This document shows positions 59,464-64,000 of a stretch of 64,000 nucleotides of DNA, in pieces. Each line of letters opens with the position of its first letter. Positions within the stretch are counted from its first letter, which is position 1. The translations under genes were made by a program, and so were the position numbers. The notes below the pieces were generated by a model. The model was not told the origin of the DNA. It worked only from the letters and a program-made list of their open reading frames with translations, and ran no database searches. Origin of the DNA: an uncultured Dorea sp. (lineage in GTDB: Bacteria > Bacillota > Clostridia > Lachnospirales > Lachnospiraceae); the NCBI GenBank assembly GCA_947063855.1, contig CAMSTW010000005.1, positions 1 to 64,000 on the forward strand, in the 5' to 3' direction.

Positions 59464-61992
59464 TTAAGTTTCTTCCACGTACTGATCGAATTCTTCCGGA
59501 GACATCAGCACCTTCCTTGGCTTCGTCCCTTCCTCCGGTCCTACGACCCCTGCCTCCGCAAGCTGGTCCATGATCCTTGCGGCACGGTTGAATCCGATCT
59601 TGAACGCGCGCTGCAGCATCCCGATCGACGCCTTATCTTTGTCAATGATCAGCCTGCCTGCTTCTACAAAATACGCGTCGTTGCCGTCTCCTTCGGCCGC
59701 CGTGGCTGCCGTGGGCATACTGCCGGCAGGATTCGTATTGACGTGGTTCACGACAGCCTCATCATATGTAACCTCTTCGTTGTGATCCTTAAGATAATCA
59801 ACCACATCCTGTACTTCCTTGTCTGTCACAAAGGATCCCTGCACTCTGACCGGCTTCTGATAACCATAGGGATAGAACAGCATGTCGCCCTTCCCCAGAA
59901 GCTTCTCTGCCCCGTTCATATCTATGATTGTCCGGGAATCCACCCCGGACGACACAGCGAATGCAATCCTCGAAGGCATATTCGCCTTGATCAGACCGGT
60001 AATGACGTTCACGGACGGCCGCTGTGTCGCGATTACCAGATGGATCCCTGCGGCTCTCGCAAGCTGGGCCAGACGGCAGATCGCGCCTTCCACCTCTCCT
60101 GGAGCCACCATCATCAGGTCTGCAAGCTCATCCACGATAACGATGATCTGCGGCAGCTGCCTGGACTCTGTTCCGTCCACTGCCTGCACGGACAGAATCT
60201 TCTCATTATACCCCTTCATGTCCCTGACGCCATACTCGGCAAACGCACGGTAGCGCCGGTCCATCTCGGCCACAGCCCAGTTCAGGGCTCCCGCCGCCTT
60301 CTTGGGATCCGTGACCACAGGAATCATCAGATGCGGGATCCCGTTATATACACTGAGTTCGACCACCTTGGGGTCGATCATGATCAGCTTCACCTCGTCC
60401 GGCGTCGCTTTATAGAGAATGCTCATAATCAGTGTGTTGATGCAGACAGACTTTCCGGAACCCGTGGCTCCCGCGATCAGCACATGGGGCATCTTACCGA
60501 TATCTGTCACCACCGCCTTGCCCCCGATGTCTTTTCCTACGGCAAAGGATATCTTCGAAGAACTGTTCTTGAATTCCGCGGACTCCAGAAGATCCCTTAA
60601 CATCACCGCCGAGTTCTCCTTGTTCGGCACCTCGATCCCTACGGCCGCTTTCCCCGGGATCGGCGCCTCGATACGGATATCCGCCGCCGCGAGATTCAGC
60701 TTGATGTCGTCCGAAAGCCCCACAATCTTGCTGACCTTCACGCCCATCTCCGGCTGCAGCTCATACCGTGTGACCGACGGACCGCAGCTTACATTGGTAA
60801 CCGTCACCTTCACCCCGAAATTCTGCAGGATCTGCTGCAGCTTTATAGCCGTCTCACGGAGCTGTGCATCTGACTCCCCCTTCTGCCTGGTCCCCTTCTT
60901 AAGAAGGGTAAACGGAGGCACGCGGTAATTCTTCTTGGGCCTGTCCGCCGACGACGCCGCGGCCGCCACGGCCGCCACCTCGCCGGCAAGATCCTCTTCC
61001 TTCTTCTTACTGCTTCGCTTCCCCGGCCTTACCTCCGTCTCTTCTTCCGGTTCAAACGGATCCCCGTCCAAAGGAGGCGCCGCCATGTCCTCAGAAACCT
61101 CCTGATGAACCGGAATCGGCGCTCCCTTAAGAACGCCCTGGGCTGCCGGCATATCCACCGACACGGCTTCCTCCGGCCCGGAGGCTATACCTTCCTCGCC
61201 CCGGCTGATCACAAAATCCACCGCCTCCTCCGGTATCTCCGTGTTCTTCTTCCTTCCCCGCTTCTTCTCCCGGCTCCCGGAGATATCCTCCGGCCCGGCT
61301 GTCAGTTCCCTCATATCCGGCGACTTTCCGGCAAGGGCTGTGTCAAACGACACGCCCTCCACATGTCTGTCGCTTCTCTTTGCGGACTTTGCGGCCCGGC
61401 TCTTCTCCTCCACAGGCTGTGACCCGCGCATCCTTCGTCTCTCTTCCGCCAGCTCACGCCTGTGCTGCGCATCTCTCCTTGCCTTATCGTATACCTTATC
61501 GCTCTGGGTCTTAACCCCTTTAAGCGCCGACTTTCCGGTAATGATCACCAGACAGATGATCATCAGTATGATATCCAGGACATAAGCTCCGGCAATCCCG
61601 ACCGCCGGAACCAGGGCGTTCACCAGGACAGCCCCGACCATCCCCCCTCTGTCGTCCACCAGCTGCAGGAAAGTACATCCAAGCGCCAGCATGCATATGA
61701 CAGCCGCCGTCCTTGGATACACGCCGGGATTCCCCTCGTTGGATATCAGGAATGTCACGATCCCGAACAACAGAAAAGGGATCACATAGGACGCCCAGCC
61801 GAATACCCCGTCCATCCATCCTGCAAGAGCCTCCCCTACAAATCCTCCGAATCCGAAGTTGCTGATCAGCATCAGGATACTGGCCGCAAGTGTCATCCAG
61901 ATTACAATCTCCGCCCCCACAAAGCCTGTCTCTATATTCGTCTTCTTCTTTGTCTGCTTTCTGCTCCCCTGCTTCTTTGCTTTGGCAGCCAT
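59464..61992 (-). CDS. ftsK: DNA translocase FtsK/SpoIIIE
   Basis: 842 residues. Four N-terminal membrane helices (from [20 protein letters not shown]), an acidic/basic linker (~160-340), then the motor: [17 protein letters not shown] (Walker A), [16 protein letters not shown] (Walker B), [20 protein letters not shown], and a C-terminal gamma winged helix ([20 protein letters not shown]). It pumps chromosomal DNA at the septum or into the forespore. Second gene of tepA-ftsK-fhs. Confidence 0.97.
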   Translation of the reverse strand: MAAKAKKQGSRKQTKKKTNIETGFVGAEIVIWMTLAASILMLISNFGFGGFVGEALAGWMDGVFGWASYVIPFLLFGIVTFLISNEGNPGVYPRTAAVICMLALGCTFLQLVDDRGGMVGAVLVNALVPAVGIAGAYVLDIILMIICLVIITGKSALKGVKTQSDKVYDKARRDAQHRRELAEERRRMRGSQPVEEKSRAAKSAKRSDRHVEGVSFDTALAGKSPDMRELTAGPEDISGSREKKRGRKKNTEIPEEAVDFVISRGEEGIASGPEEAVSVDMPAAQGVLKGAPIPVHQEVSEDMAAPPLDGDPFEPEEETEVRPGKRSSKKKEEDLAGEVAAVAAAASSADRPKKNYRVPPFTLLKKGTRQKGESDAQLRETAIKLQQILQNFGVKVTVTNVSCGPSVTRYELQPEMGVKVSKIVGLSDDIKLNLAAADIRIEAPIPGKAAVGIEVPNKENSAVMLRDLLESAEFKNSSSKISFAVGKDIGGKAVVTDIGKMPHVLIAGATGSGKSVCINTLIMSILYKATPDEVKLIMIDPKVVELSVYNGIPHLMIPVVTDPKKAAGALNWAVAEMDRRYRAFAEYGVRDMKGYNEKILSVQAVDGTESRQLPQIIVIVDELADLMMVAPGEVEGAICRLAQLARAAGIHLVIATQRPSVNVITGLIKANMPSRIAFAVSSGVDSRTIIDMNGAEKLLGKGDMLFYPYGYQKPVRVQGSFVTDKEVQDVVDYLKDHNEEVTYDEAVVNHVNTNPAGSMPTAATAAEGDGNDAYFVEAGRLIIDKDKASIGMLQRAFKIGFNRAARIMDQLAEAGVVGPEEGTKPRKVLMSPEEFDQYVEET

Positions 61993-62055
61993 CTGCTCTC
62001 CCCCTTATTATGGCAATACTAATATATAGTATAGCATTTCCTTCAATGGCTGTCA

Positions 62056-62754
62056 TTACATATTTTCACTCTTTTTCTGCCTCCACCGGTCGATCATTTC
62101 GTGCAATTTATTCAATGCGTCGCTCATACCCCCGACCTCGTCGATCAGACCTTCCTTCACCGCATCCTTTCCCTCAAGCAGCGTCCCCACATCCTTCACC
62201 AGCTCCGTCTGGTTCAGCATCAGTTCCTCGATCCGCCTCTGGGTCATGTGGGAATGATCCGCCAGAAAACGTGTGATCCGGTCCTGGGTCTTGATCATAT
62301 TGCGCAGACTCTGGGTAATCCCTATGAACATCCCGTTGGAACGGACCGGATGGATGATCATGGTGCCGCTGGGGACGATGAACGAATATTTCGCAGATAC
62401 CGCCAGCGGCCCTCCGATGGAATGGCTGCCCCCAAGGACCAGGGATACCGTGGGCTTGCTTAAGGATGCGATCATCTCCGCAATCGAGAGTCCTGCCTCC
62501 ACATCCCCTCCCAGTGTATTCAGCAGTATCAGAAGTCCCTCGATCTCGTCGCTGTCCTCCACCTCGGCAAGCAGCGGGAGCATATGCTCATACTTGGTCG
62601 ATTTGGCATTGCCGGATACGGCCTCATGTCCTTCGATCTCACCGATAACCGTCAGAAGCTTAATCTTGTGACGGCTCTTGTTTCCTTCCAGATCCACGCT
62701 TCCAAGCTCCCGGATCTCTTCCCTCTTCTGTTCCCTGACTTCTCCGTCTGACAT
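62056..62754 (-). CDS. tepA: ClpP-fold protease TepA
   Basis: 232 residues. ClpP-like core: LILLNTLGGDVEAGLSIAEM, LVLGGSHSIGGPLAVSAKYS (nucleophile-region Ser) and MIIHPVRSNGMF (His). This corresponds to the TepA/YmfB subfamily found next to ftsK/spoIIIE in Firmicutes, not to housekeeping ClpP. Role in secretion or sporulation is suggested by family. Its ribosome site GGAGG lies within the distal arm of a perfect hairpin ending at the start codon. Confidence 0.9.
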   Translation of the reverse strand: MSDGEVREQKREEIRELGSVDLEGNKSRHKIKLLTVIGEIEGHEAVSGNAKSTKYEHMLPLLAEVEDSDEIEGLLILLNTLGGDVEAGLSIAEMIASLSKPTVSLVLGGSHSIGGPLAVSAKYSFIVPSGTMIIHPVRSNGMFIGITQSLRNMIKTQDRITRFLADHSHMTQRRIEELMLNQTELVKDVGTLLEGKDAVKEGLIDEVGGMSDALNKLHEMIDRWRQKKSENM

Positions 62755-62758
62755 AAAA

Positions 62759-62811
62759 ACACCTCCATACTATCTTCTACATAAATGTACTCGGTGTTAG
62801 TATGGAGGTGT
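62759..62811 (-). promoter_or_regulatory. 14-bp hairpin masking the tepA ribosome site
   Basis: Arms 62759-62772 and 62798-62811 pair perfectly (14 bp, 25-base loop). On the minus strand the distal arm ends GGAGGTGT, followed by TTTT and the tepA ATG. It thus looks both like an intrinsic terminator for the upstream gene and like a structure hiding the tepA Shine-Dalgarno sequence. Confidence 0.75.
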
Positions 62812-62820
62812 TCTTTCTAT

Positions 62821-62849
62821 TTTATACTCGTTTAATCAACAGTTCTCAA
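62821..62849 (-). promoter_or_regulatory. Possible tepA operon promoter
   Basis: Minus-strand TTGAGA (62844-62849), 17-base spacer, TATAAA (62821-62826), overlapping the end of the sulfhydrylase gene. The predicted transcript would start near 62814, putting the hairpin at its 5' tip. Confidence 0.5.
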
Positions 62850-64000
62850 GCGCCTGTGAAAGATCCGCAAGGATGTCGTCTATATGCTCAATCCCGACAC
62901 TGAACCGGATCAGATCCGGCTGAACCCCTGCCTTTAGAAGCTCCTGGTCATTCATCTGACGGTGGGTATGGCTTGCCGGATGAAGCACGCAGCTTCTCGC
63001 ATCCGCCACATGGGTCACGATGGCGATCATCTTAAGGCTGTCCATCATGCGGACCGCCGCCTCTCTTCCCCCCTTAAGGCCGAAGGTCAGCACGCCGCAG
63101 GTTCCCTCCGGCATATACTTCTGTGCAAGTTCATAGTATCTGTCGCCCTCAAGAGAAGGACAACGAACCCACGCCACCTTCTCATGCTTCTTAAGAAACT
63201 GTGCCGCCGCAAGAGCATTCTTGCAGTGCCTGTCCATCCGCAAAGACAGCGTCTCCAGTCCGATATTCAGAAGAAACGCATTCTGCGGAGACTGTATGGA
63301 ACCCAGGTCACGCATGAGCTGCGCCGTTGCCTTGGTAATATAGGCGCCCTTGCCGAACTTCTGCGTGTATATGATTCCGTGGTAGGTCTCATCCGGCGTC
63401 GTAAGTCCCGGGAACTTATCCGCGCGGGCCTCCCAGTCGAAATTGCCGCTGTCCACAATGGCGCCGCCTACACACGCAGCGTGTCCGTCCATATATTTGG
63501 TGGTAGAATGCGTAACGATATCCGCCCCCCACTCAAAGGGCCGGCAGTTCACCGGCGTCGCAAAGGTATTATCCACGATAAACGGAACCCCGTGACGGTG
63601 GGCCGCATCGGCAAATTTCTCAAAATCCAGCACTACCAGCGCCGGATTGGCTATACTCTCGCCAAACACAGCCTTCGTGTTCTCCTTAAAGGCCGCTTCT
63701 AATTCTTCTGCCGTGCAGTCCGGATCCACGAAAGACGCATCCACGCCCATCTTCCGGATCGTATGGGCATAGAGATTATAGGTGCCTCCATAGAGCGCCG
63801 ACGCGCACACGATATGGTCGCCTGCTTCTACGATATTCATCAGCGCATAGAAATTCGCCGCCTGCCCGGACGACGTGAGCATAGCCGCCGCACCGCCCTC
63901 CAGGTCGCAAATCTTCGCCGCCACGGCGTCATTGGTCGGATTCTGGAGGCGGGTGTAGAAATACCCTGACTCTTCCAGATCAAACAGGCGTCCCATCTGT
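62836..64000 (-). CDS. O-acetylhomoserine sulfhydrylase-type PLP enzyme (5' end cut by window)
   Basis: At least 386 residues visible; the N-terminal ~40 lie beyond the right edge. Cys/Met-metabolism PLP family: GYFYTRLQNPTNDAVAAKI, LTSSGQAANFYALMNIV, PFIVDNTFATPVNCRPFEWG, PLP lysine in THSTTKYMDGHA, and C-terminal QPDLIRFSVGIEHIDDI. It makes homocysteine or methionine precursors from O-acetylhomoserine and sulfide. Cystathionine-type activities are possible in this superfamily; length and motif style favour the MetY group. Confidence 0.9.
   Translation of the reverse strand, partial: QMGRLFDLEESGYFYTRLQNPTNDAVAAKICDLEGGAAAMLTSSGQAANFYALMNIVEAGDHIVCASALYGGTYNLYAHTIRKMGVDASFVDPDCTAEELEAAFKENTKAVFGESIANPALVVLDFEKFADAAHRHGVPFIVDNTFATPVNCRPFEWGADIVTHSTTKYMDGHAACVGGAIVDSGNFDWEARADKFPGLTTPDETYHGIIYTQKFGKGAYITKATAQLMRDLGSIQSPQNAFLLNIGLETLSLRMDRHCKNALAAAQFLKKHEKVAWVRCPSLEGDRYYELAQKYMPEGTCGVLTFGLKGGREAAVRMMDSLKMIAIVTHVADARSCVLHPASHTHRQMNDQELLKAGVQPDLIRFSVGIEHIDDILADLSQALENC

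Overview
The window looks like a chromosomal segment of a gut-type Lachnospiraceae (Clostridia; a [Clostridium] scindens / Dorea / Faecalicatena-like organism is my inference). The evidence is roughly 50 % G+C, strong AGGAGG ribosome sites, consensus sigma-A promoters, and family-typical gene orders: ylxM-ffh-rpsP-khpA-rimM-trmD-rplS, yicC-gmk-rpoZ-rimO-pgsA-cinA and tepA-ftsK-fhs. No origin, IS transposase, CRISPR array, rRNA or intact prophage is seen. Most genes are on the minus strand.

Left part (1-11.5 kb): an aldo/keto reductase with a ferredoxin domain, tRNA-Leu(CAA), a lipoprotein, a TrmB-type regulator coupled to a diaminopimelate decarboxylase-like gene, pyruvate kinase, and a catalytically dead rhomboid with a zinc ribbon. 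Diverging from the rhomboid is a giant tandem 2-hydroxyacyl-CoA dehydratase activase-like protein.

Accessory block (11.5-23 kb): a lantibiotic-immunity type ABC transporter (ATPase plus two permeases) with its own two-component system but no lantibiotic genes. Next come a DUF1703-type AAA-ATPase/nuclease, a GH25-LysM lysozyme with a decayed 5' copy of itself nearby, a GGGtGRT protein with a NifU-like scaffold protein, and a GNAT-transmembrane-RsiV-like fusion.

Housekeeping block (23-46 kb): CinA, PgsA, RimO, RNA polymerase omega, guanylate kinase, YicC, RqcH, a large hybrid sensor kinase, tRNA-Thr(CGU), MscS, PgeF, YraN, RNase HII, two signal peptidases, RbgA, L19, TrmD, RimM, KhpA, S16, Ffh, YlxM and an aminopeptidase P. 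A 166-bp, strongly palindromic repeat-like element sits between rbgA and a signal peptidase gene.

Right part (46-64 kb): a LysR regulator divergent from a two-gene catabolic unit (IlvD/Edd-like dehydratase and ornithine-cyclodeaminase-family enzyme), an intracellular subtilase, an acyltransferase-domain protein, and a second copy of the AAA-ATPase/nuclease. These are followed by a cluster of poorly understood genes: a J-domain protein, a Cys/Gly-rich tandem-repeat miniprotein, a 57-residue small ORF, a Met-rich overlapping gene pair, and a zinc-ribbon/Arg-Gly repeat/TPR/CHB_HEX protein. The window ends with fhs, ftsK, tepA (its ribosome site buried in a perfect 14-bp hairpin) and a truncated O-acetylhomoserine sulfhydrylase-type gene.

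Best candidates for undescribed biology are the palindromic element, the 53.8-57.7 kb cluster, the ATPase/lysozyme locus, the GNAT-RsiV fusion and the tepA leader. All calls come from reading the sequence; none was checked against a database.
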